64,000 bases of DNA, taken from Microbacterium sp. Marseille-Q6648 (GTDB lineage: Bacteria; Actinomycetota; Actinomycetes; Actinomycetales; Microbacteriaceae). The DNA is taken from positions 248,001-312,000 of the forward strand of contig NZ_CALPBZ010000005.1 in NCBI RefSeq assembly GCF_943181415.1, read 5' to 3'. The notes under the pieces are model-generated. The model had not been told where the DNA came from, did not search any database, and saw only the letters and a list, made by a program, of their open reading frames with translations. Shown in pieces: positions 34,621 through 48,182 of the stretch. The position numbers and the translations under genes are program-made. How positions within the stretch are numbered: the stretch's first letter is position 1; each line of letters starts with the position of its first letter.

Positions 34621-37600
34621 CCGGCGTCGACTGCTCCTGCTCGTACATGTAGCGCCCAAGGACCTCTATGAGCCGATCGGTTATCTCGCCCTCGCCCGTG
34701 ATGAGTTCAATTAGCCGGTTGACGTCGGTCTCCGTCGAAAGTGACGCATCAACAAGCGCCTCGCGGAGCGTTTGACTATTGAGGAACTGATCCAGGGCGT
34801 TGGTGCTTATCTGACCCTTGATTCCCTTCGACTCAAGCGCCTTACGAACGACCGGGTTAACGAACCCTTCGATCACGTCAGGTGGCAATTCGCCCGCGAA
34901 CATGGCATTGATCTGCTGAATGACTTCCGCCAGCGGCTTCTCCACTGGGCGAACAAGTCCGCCGCCCGGACTCATGCCGCCTCCCACCGTCCCTGTACCA
35001 GTCAGCGAGAGCGCGGCCTTGCCCTTGTCGATCTGCGTGACGGTCTTCAAAAGAACGTCCGAGATATCGATGTCGCTCCGAAGCCGCTCGATCTCGATTA
35101 CTCGGACCAGATGGCGCAGATACACGCTGAGCTTCTCGAGGTCGGTGTCGCCGTAGTCGATCACTTGCGACATGAAGTCGTAGAGGCGCACGAAACTCGC
35201 TGCATCCTTCCGGAACATCGTGAGCTCTTCGAGCCGAGAGTCATCACCAGCGTCCTTAGCGTCCTGGTATGCCTCCGCAAAGCGATCTTTTGCGGGCTTG
35301 ATCGCCGCTGAGAGTGCGGCGTTGCCTCCACCCCCAAACCAAGCCATGGCAAATGCGTTCACTTCGTCGAGATCGTAGATACCCGACAGAACGAGCTTCG
35401 CAGCCAGCGCATGAACCGCGTTCGGGTCCGTTTCATCCGTGACCCGAGCCTCCAAGTAATAAGGCTCAAATGCAGATTGGATATCAAGCGGGTCGTTGAC
35501 GAAATCGAGGACGAAGGTCGAATCCTTGACCTCGCCGGAAGCCGACACATAGGTCCGATTCAGCCGCGACAGGGTCTGGACGGCGTAGACCTCCTCGAGC
35601 TTCTTGTCGACATACATGGCGCAGAGCAACGGCTGGTCGAACCCCGTCTGGAACTTGTCCGCAACCAGCATTACCCGATACTCAGGCCTACGGAATTCCT
35701 TTGCGAGATCCGCCCCCAGCCCGGGGTTCATGCTGTGTTCGGTCTCGTCGACGACGCCTTCCTGAGGGTCATTTACCTTGCCGGAGAAGGCAACTATCGT
35801 CCTGAAGTCGTACCCATTCTTGGAGATGTACGCGTCAATCTCGCGCTTGTACTTCACAGCGGCCACTCGCGACTCCGTAACAACCATTGCTTTGGCATGA
35901 CTGTCGAGCAGCCCGGCGACGTTGGCCCGGAAGTGTTCGACGATAATTTCGACTTTCTGTCCGATGTTGGTCGGGTGGAGTTTGACCATCCGCATGATCT
36001 TTCGCAGTGCTGTCTTCGAGTCCACTGTCTTGGACTGTGCGCCGGCTGCCTGCTCGATCTTGAATGCGGTCTTGTAGGACTGGTACCCGCGGAGCACATC
36101 AAGGATGAAGCCCTCTTCGATAGCCTGCCGCATCGAATACAGGTGGAAAGGATGTGGGAGAGCTTCCGAGTCTGCTGGATCGCGCCGCCCGAAGAGTGAG
36201 AGAGTCTTGTTCTTCGGCGTTGCAGTGAAGGCAAAGTACGAGATGTTTGGTGCCTCTGCGCGCAGCTTCGCGAGCCTCTCCAGCTGTGCGTTGAGCACGT
36301 CCTCCTGCGAGATCTCATGCCCTTCGGCAATCTCCACCTCGATGTCGCCTGCCGCAAGCGCCTTTCTCAAGTTGACCGCAGCGCTTCCAGACTGCGATGA
36401 GTGCGCCTCGTCCGCGATGACCGCGAATCGCCCCTCCGCGAGCTCGTCCGCAATGATGCTGGAGGCCATCGGGAAGGACTGCAGGGTGACTACCACGATG
36501 AGGCTCTTGCCCTTCAACGCATCGATGAGAGCCTTGCGCTTCGAGCCCTCAGCGGCGCGCGCCGCCCGTTCATCGATGACAGTTACCTGCGCGTTCGTGC
36601 CGGATTCAATCTGTCTGATTGCGTCCTGAAGTTGCCGGTCTAGGACACGGCGGTCAGAAACGATGATGACCTTGTCAAAGATCTTCTCGTTGTCGTCGCG
36701 GTGAAGGCGAGCGAGCTGATACGCCAGCCAGCCAATCGTGTTTGTCTTGCCGGAACCTGCAGAGTGCTGGATGAGGTACCGAAGACCAGCACCTTCCTCT
36801 CGGACCGCTTGAATGAGTCGCCGCACTGCGTCCCACTGGTGGTACCGAGGGAACATCAGCTTTGTCGTCTTGTTCTTCTTCCCCGTTGTGGGGTCCTCGC
36901 TCTCATCTGTCTGGAGGAAGGCGGTGCTCCCGAGGATTCCCAGCCATGCGTCGCGTTGCAGGACCTCCTCCCAGACGTATGCGGTTGCGTGGCCCGCTGG
37001 ATTTGGGGGGTTTCCCTTGCCGCCGTCGGCCGTGCCCTTGTTGAAGGGCAGAAAGACGGTTCTCCCGCCGCCAAGCTTCGTCGTCATCCAAGCCGTGTCA
37101 TCGTCCATCGCAAAGTGCACGATCGCTCGTGTTCCAAAGCCGAGCAGCGGTTCGCCTGCCGGGTCGCGGTCTTCCCGGTATTGCTTCTTGGCTGCCTCCG
37201 CATCCTGCTTGAACTGCGACTTCAGCTCAGCAGTTGCAACAGGAACGCCATTCACGAAGAACACGAGGTCGAGACGATTCTTGTTTTCGGGCTTCGCAGA
37301 GTATGTGACCTGCTGCATAACGCGGAGGCGCACTGCCCGGTAGTCAGCGACCGTCTTGGTGTTCAGTGTCGTCGCGGGTTTGAACTGGCACATCTTGAAC
37401 TTTGCATTGACGTGCTTGAACCCCTGACGAATGACGTTAAGAGAGCCGCCGCCGCTCGTCATCGGAGCATCCAACTGCTGGACAAGCCGGTCTAGCAGCC
37501 GATCGCGGTCCTTCTGCTCCGACGATGACCCGACCTTCACCACCTTGGCGAGCTCCGCCGGTTGGGTCTCCTCGAGCCAAGCGAAAACGTCTTCCGGAAA

Positions 37601-37720
37601 GAGCGCGCGCTTGCGGTCATAACCTTTCGAGTTTTCGGAACGAAGCCATCCGTGCGTCGAGAGATACCCAGCGATGAAGGATTCAAGCGCCAGCTCGGCC
37701 GCGGGATCTACAAGACTCAA
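34616..37720 (-). CDS. hsdR: Type I restriction enzyme R (motor/nuclease) subunit
   Basis: A 1034-residue subunit. The N-terminal PD-(D/E)XK nuclease contains NRLDLVFFVNGVPVATAELK (Asp and Glu-x-Lys); the translocase has Walker A HSAGSGKTNT, DEAH box VIADEAHSSQSG, and late helicase motifs with DKFQTGFDQP. Length is normal for the family. The start is TTG 37720, overlapping the hsdS stop as TTGA. It cleaves unmodified DNA after translocation when bound to HsdM-HsdS. By eye its base composition is less GC-rich than the conjugation genes, suggesting separate acquisition. Confidence 0.95.
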   Translation of the reverse strand: MSLVDPAAELALESFIAGYLSTHGWLRSENSKGYDRKRALFPEDVFAWLEETQPAELAKVVKVGSSSEQKDRDRLLDRLVQQLDAPMTSGGGSLNVIRQGFKHVNAKFKMCQFKPATTLNTKTVADYRAVRLRVMQQVTYSAKPENKNRLDLVFFVNGVPVATAELKSQFKQDAEAAKKQYREDRDPAGEPLLGFGTRAIVHFAMDDDTAWMTTKLGGGRTVFLPFNKGTADGGKGNPPNPAGHATAYVWEEVLQRDAWLGILGSTAFLQTDESEDPTTGKKNKTTKLMFPRYHQWDAVRRLIQAVREEGAGLRYLIQHSAGSGKTNTIGWLAYQLARLHRDDNEKIFDKVIIVSDRRVLDRQLQDAIRQIESGTNAQVTVIDERAARAAEGSKRKALIDALKGKSLIVVVTLQSFPMASSIIADELAEGRFAVIADEAHSSQSGSAAVNLRKALAAGDIEVEIAEGHEISQEDVLNAQLERLAKLRAEAPNISYFAFTATPKNKTLSLFGRRDPADSEALPHPFHLYSMRQAIEEGFILDVLRGYQSYKTAFKIEQAAGAQSKTVDSKTALRKIMRMVKLHPTNIGQKVEIIVEHFRANVAGLLDSHAKAMVVTESRVAAVKYKREIDAYISKNGYDFRTIVAFSGKVNDPQEGVVDETEHSMNPGLGADLAKEFRRPEYRVMLVADKFQTGFDQPLLCAMYVDKKLEEVYAVQTLSRLNRTYVSASGEVKDSTFVLDFVNDPLDIQSAFEPYYLEARVTDETDPNAVHALAAKLVLSGIYDLDEVNAFAMAWFGGGGNAALSAAIKPAKDRFAEAYQDAKDAGDDSRLEELTMFRKDAASFVRLYDFMSQVIDYGDTDLEKLSVYLRHLVRVIEIERLRSDIDISDVLLKTVTQIDKGKAALSLTGTGTVGGGMSPGGGLVRPVEKPLAEVIQQINAMFAGELPPDVIEGFVNPVVRKALESKGIKGQISTNALDQFLNSQTLREALVDASLSTETDVNRLIELITGEGEITDRLIEVLGRYMYEQEQSTPE

Positions 37721-38913
37721 AGTTGGACTCCAGGGATCGGTATGTGCCCCGTTACAGCTTCGGTGATCAATGCCGCGCGGCGTTCCCTTGCGAAAGCCAC
37801 GTTGCGCTCGGTCTCAGCGATGAGGGCGTGCACTCGTGACTCATAATGCCTGAACTCGCGGACAAACCGTCGCTGGTCCGAGACCGGCGGGAGCGTCAGC
37901 GGGACATTCGCGAACGTGGTCCAGTTGCGAAAGTCGACACTTCGCTGTCTCACGTTCGGCGCTTGCGCCGCGAGGAAACCCGATGTGCCGAGGTAGCGAA
38001 GGAGCAGCGCAAGATACTCGGCGTCGTCTCCCGTCGACGGGGCGCTTACGTGATAAACGGGGGTCGCATTTCCGTCGCTGTCGGAAATACCCACGGCACC
38101 CGCGAACCCATCCAGAGCATGGAAGACCAGGTCGCCCTTCTCGATTCCCTGATAGCCTGCCTCTGTGTCGGAGAACGTATAGCCGTCCTCCCTGCGGTTA
38201 GACCGCAGTGTGACGACACCGTCCCGGTAAGCCGTGATAACTCCCGCTGCCATCTTCGGCGGCCGCGTCAGTTTGGTGAGCGTTCTGCGCACGGTGGTTC
38301 GACGCTTGCCCTGCTCTCGCTGAAACTCCGAATCGAGAACCGCTCGCAAGCGTTCCTTTGCAAGCGAGACCAGGTGGTTCTGCTCCGAGATCAACGCATC
38401 GATCTGCGCGGTCTCCTGATCAAGGACGCGCGCGATCGCGACTTGCGAGGGTCGCGGCGGCACGGGAAACAGCTGGGACCGCAGCCAAGGCCAATGAAGG
38501 TTGCGTTGGATTGAGCCCACCCCGCGTGAGGAAACCACGTACGCGGATGTCGCGCCGGACGAGGAAAACATGTAGCGGCTGTACGCCGGGTCAAGCCGCG
38601 GGGAAACCAGGCAGACGATGTATGCCGGGCTCACAATGCCGCGCATCGTCGACACGGCGACGGACCCCCGCCAAGCCTGTTGGTTGTTCATCACCAGATC
38701 TCCCGCCTCCACTAGCTGGTAGTCCGAGGTGTCCTCACTGGTAGCGTGAACGACCCGCTCAGACTTATAGGGAATGATTCCCTCGCCGAGGTACAGGGAT
38801 AGCAGCCGAGCGTTGACGTTGTTGGTTCGCTTCACGGGATGAGCTAGCCGCACTAGTGGGACTTTCTCCCAGCCACGCGGTATTCCAGTGAGCCACGAGG
38901 CAGGATCAGTCAT
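37717..38913 (-). CDS. hsdS: Type I restriction-modification specificity subunit
   Basis: A 398-residue subunit with two target-recognition domains (about residues 1-150 and 205-345), each followed by a helical spacer; the repeat-like junctions PPRPSQVAIARVLDQETAQIDALI and PPVSDQRRFVREFRHYESRVHALI (quoted loosely; the first PPRPSQVAIA and second PPVSDQRRFV segments) show the pseudo-symmetry of HsdS. It sets the bipartite DNA site for methylation and cleavage; the site cannot be read from the protein. It overlaps hsdM (ATGA) and hsdR (TTGA). The subunit looks full length. Confidence 0.93.
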   Translation of the reverse strand: MTDPASWLTGIPRGWEKVPLVRLAHPVKRTNNVNARLLSLYLGEGIIPYKSERVVHATSEDTSDYQLVEAGDLVMNNQQAWRGSVAVSTMRGIVSPAYIVCLVSPRLDPAYSRYMFSSSGATSAYVVSSRGVGSIQRNLHWPWLRSQLFPVPPRPSQVAIARVLDQETAQIDALISEQNHLVSLAKERLRAVLDSEFQREQGKRRTTVRRTLTKLTRPPKMAAGVITAYRDGVVTLRSNRREDGYTFSDTEAGYQGIEKGDLVFHALDGFAGAVGISDSDGNATPVYHVSAPSTGDDAEYLALLLRYLGTSGFLAAQAPNVRQRSVDFRNWTTFANVPLTLPPVSDQRRFVREFRHYESRVHALIAETERNVAFARERRAALITEAVTGHIPIPGVQL

Positions 38914-40961
38914 CCTTCGACCTCGCGGAGCATCTCGAGGATCCGCGCGACGGATTTCTCCAGATCCGCGTCGATCGATGTGAGAGCTCGAGGTGGTGAG
39001 TAGCGGTAGAAGTGGCGCGTGAATGGGATCTCGTACCCGACCCTCGTCTTAGACTTGTCGATCCACGCGTCAGGGACGTGCGGGACCACTTCCGCCTCGA
39101 AGTACGCGGCAATCGTCTCATCTCGAGCGTCATGATGCTTGGCGTGGCCGCCCCAACCGAATGGCACCATCTCGGCGTCGCGCAGACTTGTATCCGGCTC
39201 CGGTACACCCTTCTTGTTCGAGACGACCTCGGCTTTCGGGTCGTGCTCGCCAAGCGACTGCCAGAGGCTCTTGCGTTGGCTTGTACTCAGAGTGACGCCG
39301 GCGTCCTGTAGATGCGAGTCGAGCGCCGCAAGGAATGTCTCCCGGTGCAGGTAGACGGTGTCGCCGAACTCCCGAAGCGCCTTTGGTAGCCCCTTGATAT
39401 CGCCGAGCGATGGTTTCGGAACTTTGCCGGTCTTTGCCTCAGTGTTCGCCGCGGCTTCGATCGCCTGGACGCGCTCCTCCGAAACTTGGAACCGCCATTG
39501 AAACGGCCGCGCCACTGTGACGCTCCAGTACGCGAAGTCCAGGACATCGAAGTCCTTGAAGGGGACTTCGTTCTCCCCGCCAGCTGCCGCCTTAACGATC
39601 AGATCGCGGTGTCGCTCGCTGATCTGAACGGCCTTGTCGCCAAGCTTCTTTCGCATCTTCGTGCCGAAGCCCGTCGCGTCGACCAACCGCACTCGTCCGC
39701 GGCGCTCATCAGTCTTCGTGTTCGTCAGGATCCACAGGTATGTTGCGATTCCTGTGTTGTAGAACATGTCGTTCGGGAGCCCGACGATCGTCTCCACAAG
39801 GTCATTCTCCAGGAGCCATCCGCGTATGTTAGACGGCCCCGAACCTGCTGCGCCATTGGTCAGTGGCGAGCCGTTCAGGACAATTCCCACACGTCCTCCC
39901 CGGCCAAACTCGTCGACGGCCCGCATTTTAGAGATGGCATGCAAGAGGAACAACATGGCGCCGTCACTAACAGAAGGTAAGCCGGGGCCGAACCGACCCA
40001 CGAAGGGCTGCTCAAGCACACCGGGCTGGAAGGACTGGCCGGCGTTCTCTTTACGGACCGCCACTTCCGACTTCTTCCAGTCCTGCCCGAACGGAGGATT
40101 GGACAGAACGTAGTCAAAATTCCGGTCTTCGTGCTGGTCAGACGAGAGCGTGTCGCCCTTAGCGATGCTCGCGATGTCCTGGCCCTTGATCAGCATGTCC
40201 GCCTTGCAAATCGCGTACGAATCGCCGTTGATCTCCTGCGCGTAAAGCCGCAGCTCCGCATCCGGGTTCATCAACTTGACGTGTTGCTCGGCTACCGAGA
40301 GCATTCCACCGGTCCCAGCTGCTGGGTCATATACACTCCGCACCGCATGACCGCGAAGCCCATCCGTATCCTCGGAAAAGACGAGATCGACAAGGAGCTG
40401 AACTGCGTCCCGCGGAGTGTAAAAGTCACCTGCCTCCTCATTGGACGCCTCAGCGAACTTAAAGATCAGGTGCTCAAACAGGTCACCCATTCCGGCGTTG
40501 TCTACTCTTGCCGGACTGAGGTCGAGCTCCGCAAACTCACGTGTGACCAGCGCGAGCAGCCCGTTCTCGTCCAGCTTCCGGATCGTGGGCTCGAAGCCGT
40601 CCTCCCCGAAATGCTTGAACATATCGACATCCGAAGAAAACCCGTTGATGTAGTCGATCAGGTTGGCGGCCAGGTTCTCTGGATCCTGCAACGCCTTGGC
40701 AAGTGTGTACGACGACGTGTTCCAGAAGGTGAGGCCGGGGTCCGCTTCACTCCGCGTTGCCTGTCGGAGCAACGACCGACGAGCAGTGTCGTTCCTCGCC
40801 TTGCGAAGCACCTCGCTCATCACGTTCCGATGGGGTTCAATCACACACTCGAGACGCCGAAGGACCGTGAACGGAAGGATGACGTTCCCGTACTGCTTGG
40901 GCTTGTACGGGCCGCGAAGCAGGTCCGCGATGCTCCAGACAAAGCCGCTCAGGTCACTCAT
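38910..40961 (-). CDS. hsdM: Type I restriction-modification DNA methyltransferase subunit
   Basis: A 683-residue N6-adenine methyltransferase. The N-terminal helical domain starts at LSGFVWSIADLLRGPYK. The SAM site is DPAAGTGGML and the catalytic motif NPPFGQDW; the LFEHLIFKFAEASNEEAGDFYTP region is the usual HsdM lead-in. It methylates one adenine in each half of the HsdS site. First gene of the hsdM-hsdS-hsdR operon, each joined to the next by a 4-base overlap. Slightly longer than typical HsdM (about 500) because of a C-terminal helical extension of some 150 residues. Confidence 0.95.
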   Translation of the reverse strand: MSDLSGFVWSIADLLRGPYKPKQYGNVILPFTVLRRLECVIEPHRNVMSEVLRKARNDTARRSLLRQATRSEADPGLTFWNTSSYTLAKALQDPENLAANLIDYINGFSSDVDMFKHFGEDGFEPTIRKLDENGLLALVTREFAELDLSPARVDNAGMGDLFEHLIFKFAEASNEEAGDFYTPRDAVQLLVDLVFSEDTDGLRGHAVRSVYDPAAGTGGMLSVAEQHVKLMNPDAELRLYAQEINGDSYAICKADMLIKGQDIASIAKGDTLSSDQHEDRNFDYVLSNPPFGQDWKKSEVAVRKENAGQSFQPGVLEQPFVGRFGPGLPSVSDGAMLFLLHAISKMRAVDEFGRGGRVGIVLNGSPLTNGAAGSGPSNIRGWLLENDLVETIVGLPNDMFYNTGIATYLWILTNTKTDERRGRVRLVDATGFGTKMRKKLGDKAVQISERHRDLIVKAAAGGENEVPFKDFDVLDFAYWSVTVARPFQWRFQVSEERVQAIEAAANTEAKTGKVPKPSLGDIKGLPKALREFGDTVYLHRETFLAALDSHLQDAGVTLSTSQRKSLWQSLGEHDPKAEVVSNKKGVPEPDTSLRDAEMVPFGWGGHAKHHDARDETIAAYFEAEVVPHVPDAWIDKSKTRVGYEIPFTRHFYRYSPPRALTSIDADLEKSVARILEMLREVEG

Positions 40962-41331
40962 GTTTTGTTGTCCTCCTGATCATGATGCCTGCACTATTCT
41001 CCCGACTGAGTGCAGATGCGTCGGCCGACGGTCCGAGCGACCACAGACTCATGCCTCGACAACTCCGCAGGGATCGCCGTGGACTCGGGTCCGGGGCGCG
41101 CACGCCGAGAACGCTGATGTCGTGGAGGCGGGCTGTGCCATTCTTCTTGGCGACGATGCGGACGTCCGTCATGTCTTGAGTGGGCTTAGTTCTGAGCAAC
41201 GCGAGCAGATGGCGGGACGGCCAATCTGGGCGCTAACTGGGCTGCCCGATGATTCTGCGCTCGGTGCGGTGGCCGTCGTGTAGGTGCCTGGCTCGAACAT
41301 TCGCTACCAAGGGCAGGTCTTCGACGGACGG
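40962..41331. other. Gene-free stretch upstream of hsdM
   Basis: No convincing gene is seen. It should contain the hsd promoter, reading leftward from about 41000, but I cannot pick out a consensus. Confidence 0.3.
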
Positions 41332-41498
41332 ATGGTGGAGAACTGCTCGTACCGTATTGCACGCCGTGCAAGGCACACGAGCGCGCGACTGTCAGCGACC
41401 TTGAGCAACTGGTCGCCGGGAGCGGAGTAGCGCTCGGATCCGTGTGCGACTCGTGCGCCAGGTTCCTGTTCGGGCAGGCCCGTGGGAACGATGTGTAG
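41332..41498 (+). pseudogene. Remnant of a small CxxC...CxxC protein
   Basis: In the frame ending at TAG 41496-41498 the translation runs through YCTPCKAHERATVSDLEQL and GSVCDSCARFLFGQ, two zinc-knuckle pairs about 30 residues apart. There is no start codon in this frame; an ATG at 41332 in another frame leads into it if two bases near 41338-41342 were removed. Such frames with paired CxxC rarely arise by chance, so this is probably a decayed small zinc protein. No family recognised. Confidence 0.35.
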
Positions 41499-41616
41499 TG
41501 ATCGTATGGTTACTGACGCTGAGTAACTCCGCCTCACCGACCGCGAGAAGCGCGATGCGCGATAGAGCTGCGGCTTTCGTCCGATGCCCGCTTGGGGATC
41601 GTCGTTCCGGGGAGGG

Positions 41617-44906
<3,290 letters not shown>

Positions 44907-45106
44907 CTCCCGAGCGCAAACAACCCCGCTCGATTCGACCGCTCGCCCGCCCTCGCCGGCCCCTCCACGTCCCCTCCACAGCGGCCAGAACCCACGGCCA
45001 ACGGCAGCCCGCCCAGGTCCCGCATGCGCGCAATGCCCGCAAGGGGATCCCGCGTGGCGCGCGCTGGAGTGCTCTCTCGCACGTCTACAGAGCTCGGCGC
45101 GACGCC

Positions 45107-46021
45107 TCAACCGGATATGAGGCGAGCCTTCATAGCCTCAGCTTGCTCCGAGCTGATCTGACCGCTCTGCTGCAGCGCAACAATCCGCTCGATCTGCGCC
45201 ACGAGGTCAATCTGCTCCGGCACTGATCGATGCTGGGCTTGCGCTCGATCCTGCATTGCCGACGCAATCTGGTTCACCTGCTGCGCCAGCATCCTCGGTC
45301 CTGAAACATTTCCGGGGTGAATGAGCATGGAGAACGACCAAGTCGTGCCTCCCACTTGGAACTCAGCCACGCGCATGTCGTTCACAGTCTTCTTCGCTGT
45401 CGCAAGGCCCGCCCCGAGGGTGCTTCCCGGAAGTGGCGAGAGCAGCGCCATGCGTGTCAGGGTGGGCCGAGTCGTGATCTGGGTCTGGCCGTCCACGTAG
45501 ACCTGCGCTTGCGTGTAGGGGTCGATGCGGTGAGCAACACTCCCCTGCACGATTCGATCCTCGTAGACGACGATCGGTGGTCCAGGTACGTACCTCCACA
45601 ATCCGATGGCACGTCTGCGCGCCTTACTCATCAACTCTGGCTGCACCTGGCCGATCAACCGCGGATACGGTACACCGGTCGGGAGTCTGGTCTCGTGGAG
45701 TTGAGTGTTGAGCCGGTCGAGTGCGTCTCGTCCGCCATGGAGCCGTGTGAACTCAAGCAAGTACGCGTAGATCTGCGCTTCACGTCCGACATCGCCCGAT
45801 CTCAGAGCAGCGGCATAGTCGGGAAGGACACGTGCGACCGTCGTGCTGTACTCGTCGACAGCAGGCAGTGTTTCCGACCCCACGACAGCAAGATCGGCAC
45901 CAGGGACGTTCGCCGGATGTCGGTGATCTGTCCACGCTGAACCGTCCCAGTAGCGGAGCCAACCGGGACGCTCAGAGTCGGGATACCAGTCGGATGGCGG
46001 ATTCCCAGCCGATGCGGTCAT
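45107..46021 (-). CDS. DUF2510-domain protein with C-terminal SHOCT-like helix
   Basis: A 304-residue protein. The N-terminus has the DUF2510 mark DWYPDSERPGWLRYWDGSAW (Trp-rich, about residues 9-30). The middle (about 85-260) is globular, with QTQITTRPTLTRMALL and TTWSFSMLIHPG. The end, IERIVALQQSGQISSEQAEAM, is SHOCT-like (short helix-turn motif for oligomerisation). Function unknown; such proteins are common in actinobacterial cargo. The ATG at 46021 places the DUF2510 motif at the usual distance; a longer open frame upstream is rejected. Confidence 0.75.
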   Translation of the reverse strand: MTASAGNPPSDWYPDSERPGWLRYWDGSAWTDHRHPANVPGADLAVVGSETLPAVDEYSTTVARVLPDYAAALRSGDVGREAQIYAYLLEFTRLHGGRDALDRLNTQLHETRLPTGVPYPRLIGQVQPELMSKARRRAIGLWRYVPGPPIVVYEDRIVQGSVAHRIDPYTQAQVYVDGQTQITTRPTLTRMALLSPLPGSTLGAGLATAKKTVNDMRVAEFQVGGTTWSFSMLIHPGNVSGPRMLAQQVNQIASAMQDRAQAQHRSVPEQIDLVAQIERIVALQQSGQISSEQAEAMKARLISG

Positions 46022-46465
46022 GGTGCCTCGTTCTTCGTCGCGCGTCGAGTACTGACTGCACGTTATCGGTGCACCGCCCATTGCGGCATTATTCGTCCGC
46101 GTCGATGGCGGTTCCGCGAAACGGCTTATCGCCCAAACGGAAGGAATGGGGACCGCTCGGGGCGGGGACTTTGTCTCTCGAGTGTCTTCAGCGGGCATTT
46201 CGTTCGCCGCGACGACAATTCAGCCCGCAGAGGGATGAGGAGCGAACGAAGCGAGCGGGGGAATGCTTCGTCACGTGGCCGGCAACCGACCTGAACGGTA
46301 GGTTCGCTGAGGTGGACGAACCCTGCAGATTCTCGTACCTCTTCTGGTTGCCGTGGTCGGAGTAGGCGGGACGCTGGGCGGTATCCCGGCATTCTCTTCT
46401 TCTGCAAAGTCCAGATCGTCAGTGTCGAACGCCACCCCAAGCCCCAGTCTCCGCGCCCATCCTCA
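46022..46465. other. Stretch with possible decayed gene start
   Basis: On the plus strand a hydrophobic piece around 46328-46390 (LVPLLVAVVGVGGTLGGIPA) could be the displaced membrane anchor of the G5/excalibur gene downstream, in a different frame. Otherwise no gene is seen. Confidence 0.3.
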
Positions 46466-47208
46466 ATGGATGCGCATAATCGCATGCTATCGGGGAGGCG
46501 GTGGGGTGCGGCTCGCGCACCGGCAAGCTGCCGTCAACTGCCCGCGGCATGCAACGGAATCAGTTTGCGAGGGGTGTCGGCAGCGGCGTTCTTGGTGTTC
46601 GGTGGGGCCGCAGCAGCAGTGCAACCCGACGGATCGGAAGCGCAGCTCGATGCTGCCCGGTTGGCGGACTCGGACTCCTTCACGAGTGGCCGGGACACCG
46701 AATCCGAAAGGGCGACGACCTCATCGCCAACGCCGACACCGACGCCGACACCGGTCGCGACGGTGGAGGAGGACATCGTCACGGAGTCAGTAGCGTTCGA
46801 AGAGACGACGATCGACGACGCCGACCTCCCGAAGGGGCAGACGCAGGTCACGACACCGGGGCGGGCGGGGGAAAGAACGCTGACCTACCGGGTTACTGTC
46901 GTCGACGGTGTCGAGACCGAGCGGGAGCTCGTTTCAGACGTCGTGACCACCGAGCCGGTCACGCAGGTCACCGCCGTCGGCACCTATGTTGAGCCGCCGC
47001 CTCCCCTCGCTCCGGAGCCAGAGCCAGCTCAACCGTCCGGTTGCGACCCGAACTACGCGAATGAGTGCGTCCCCGTCTCCAGCGACGTGGACTGTGCGGG
47101 TGAAGCGGGAACGGTCCGGCGTATTTCGACGGGATCGCGCACGTGGTCGGCTCAGACATCTACCAGCTCGACCGAGACGGCGACGGTTTCGCCTGCGAAC
47201 CCAACTGA
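46466..47208 (+). pseudogene. Frameshifted G5/excalibur-domain secreted protein
   Basis: The open frame has a hydrophobic segment (VSAAAFLVFGGAAAAV), a Thr/Pro linker, and a G5 domain (about IVTESVAFEETTIDDADLP to TAVGTYVE). It reaches GCDPNYANECVPVSSDVDC, which in this family precedes an excalibur calcium motif. In frame the motif is absent, but one frame over, GSDIYQLDRDGDGFACEPN follows and stops at 47206-47208. One missing G near 47099-47103 (GGTGAAGC for GGTGGAAGC) accounts for this. The 5' end is also doubtful. Intact members are surface-exposed proteins. Confidence 0.72.
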
Positions 47209-47304
47209 GCCAGCCTCGGTCCGCCGGCCTTCTCCAGACCACGGCGCCGCCGCTTCGCGACGACGAGGTCGCGATCCCTTGCCGAGGGGCTTTGTGGACC
47301 GTTG

Positions 47305-48024
47305 TCAGCGCGGTGCGCGAAGGTCGAGGATCAGATCCTTCAGTTCCGCGACCTCTTGGCGGAGTTGTTCGACCTGAGATTCCGTGGCCGCGGCCGTCTT
47401 CGTTGATTGGTCAGCGACTCGCTCAACGATCCACGATGCCAGCGTGGCTGTGACGACACCGATCAAGGCGATGCCCCCGACCATGAGTCCGACAGCGACC
47501 ACCCGTCCTGTGACGGTGACGGGGTAAAGGTCCCCATACCCCACGGTGGTGATGGTGACGAAGGCCCACCAGATCGCGTCGGGGAAGCTCTCGATACTCC
47601 CGGCTTCACGTTCGGCGTCCAGCACCGCGAGCCCGGCGATGAGGATGGTGAGGGCCGTCGCTCCCACCGTGTACAGGACGACTCGGCCGCGCAGCATGTT
47701 GCCGGTGTTGCGTCCGATCAGCGCGAGCACCGTCAGGAATCTCATCAGCCGCAACGGTCGCAGCATCGGGAGCACGACGATGGCGAGGTCAAGCAGATGC
47801 CGGGAGAACCAGCGCGATCGGTTGTGCGCGATGGTGAGCCGCACGATATAGTCCGCCGCGAAAAGCGCCCACGTGACCACGAGGATCACCTCACACAAGG
47901 TGTTCAGCGGCCCGTTCGGGCGGGCGATGATCTGGGTGGCGTAAGCCAAGAGAAAGAGGATGGCGGTGATCGTGAGCGGCCACTCGACGCTCTTGTCCCA
48001 CCTCTTGATGCGTTCGCCATACAT
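47305..48024 (-). CDS. Voltage-gated-like potassium channel subunit
   Basis: A 239-residue membrane protein with about five or six helices. An S4-like helix with regularly spaced arginines is visible ([15 protein letters not shown]), and the selectivity filter [12 protein letters not shown] marks a K+ channel; [10 protein letters not shown] is the pore helix. The end is a coiled coil ([18 protein letters not shown]) for tetramer assembly. The ATG at 48024 gives the charged start [14 protein letters not shown]. It is divergent from panD. Role: K+ flux/membrane potential. Confidence 0.9.
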   Translation of the reverse strand: MYGERIKRWDKSVEWPLTITAILFLLAYATQIIARPNGPLNTLCEVILVVTWALFAADYIVRLTIAHNRSRWFSRHLLDLAIVVLPMLRPLRLMRFLTVLALIGRNTGNMLRGRVVLYTVGATALTILIAGLAVLDAEREAGSIESFPDAIWWAFVTITTVGYGDLYPVTVTGRVVAVGLMVGGIALIGVVTATLASWIVERVADQSTKTAAATESQVEQLRQEVAELKDLILDLRAPR

Positions 48025-48182
48025 CCGGCGATTATCCCAACGACTCCGGGCGCAGCAGCAGACGGCCCACTCGGCGACTTGCGCCGACCACGTTGGCGGC
48101 AACAATGTCCGCTCGCATTTCTTTGGACCGTCACGGTCCTGACATATTTGTTGAACTCGGTCAGAGAATTGAGGAGTTGCCC

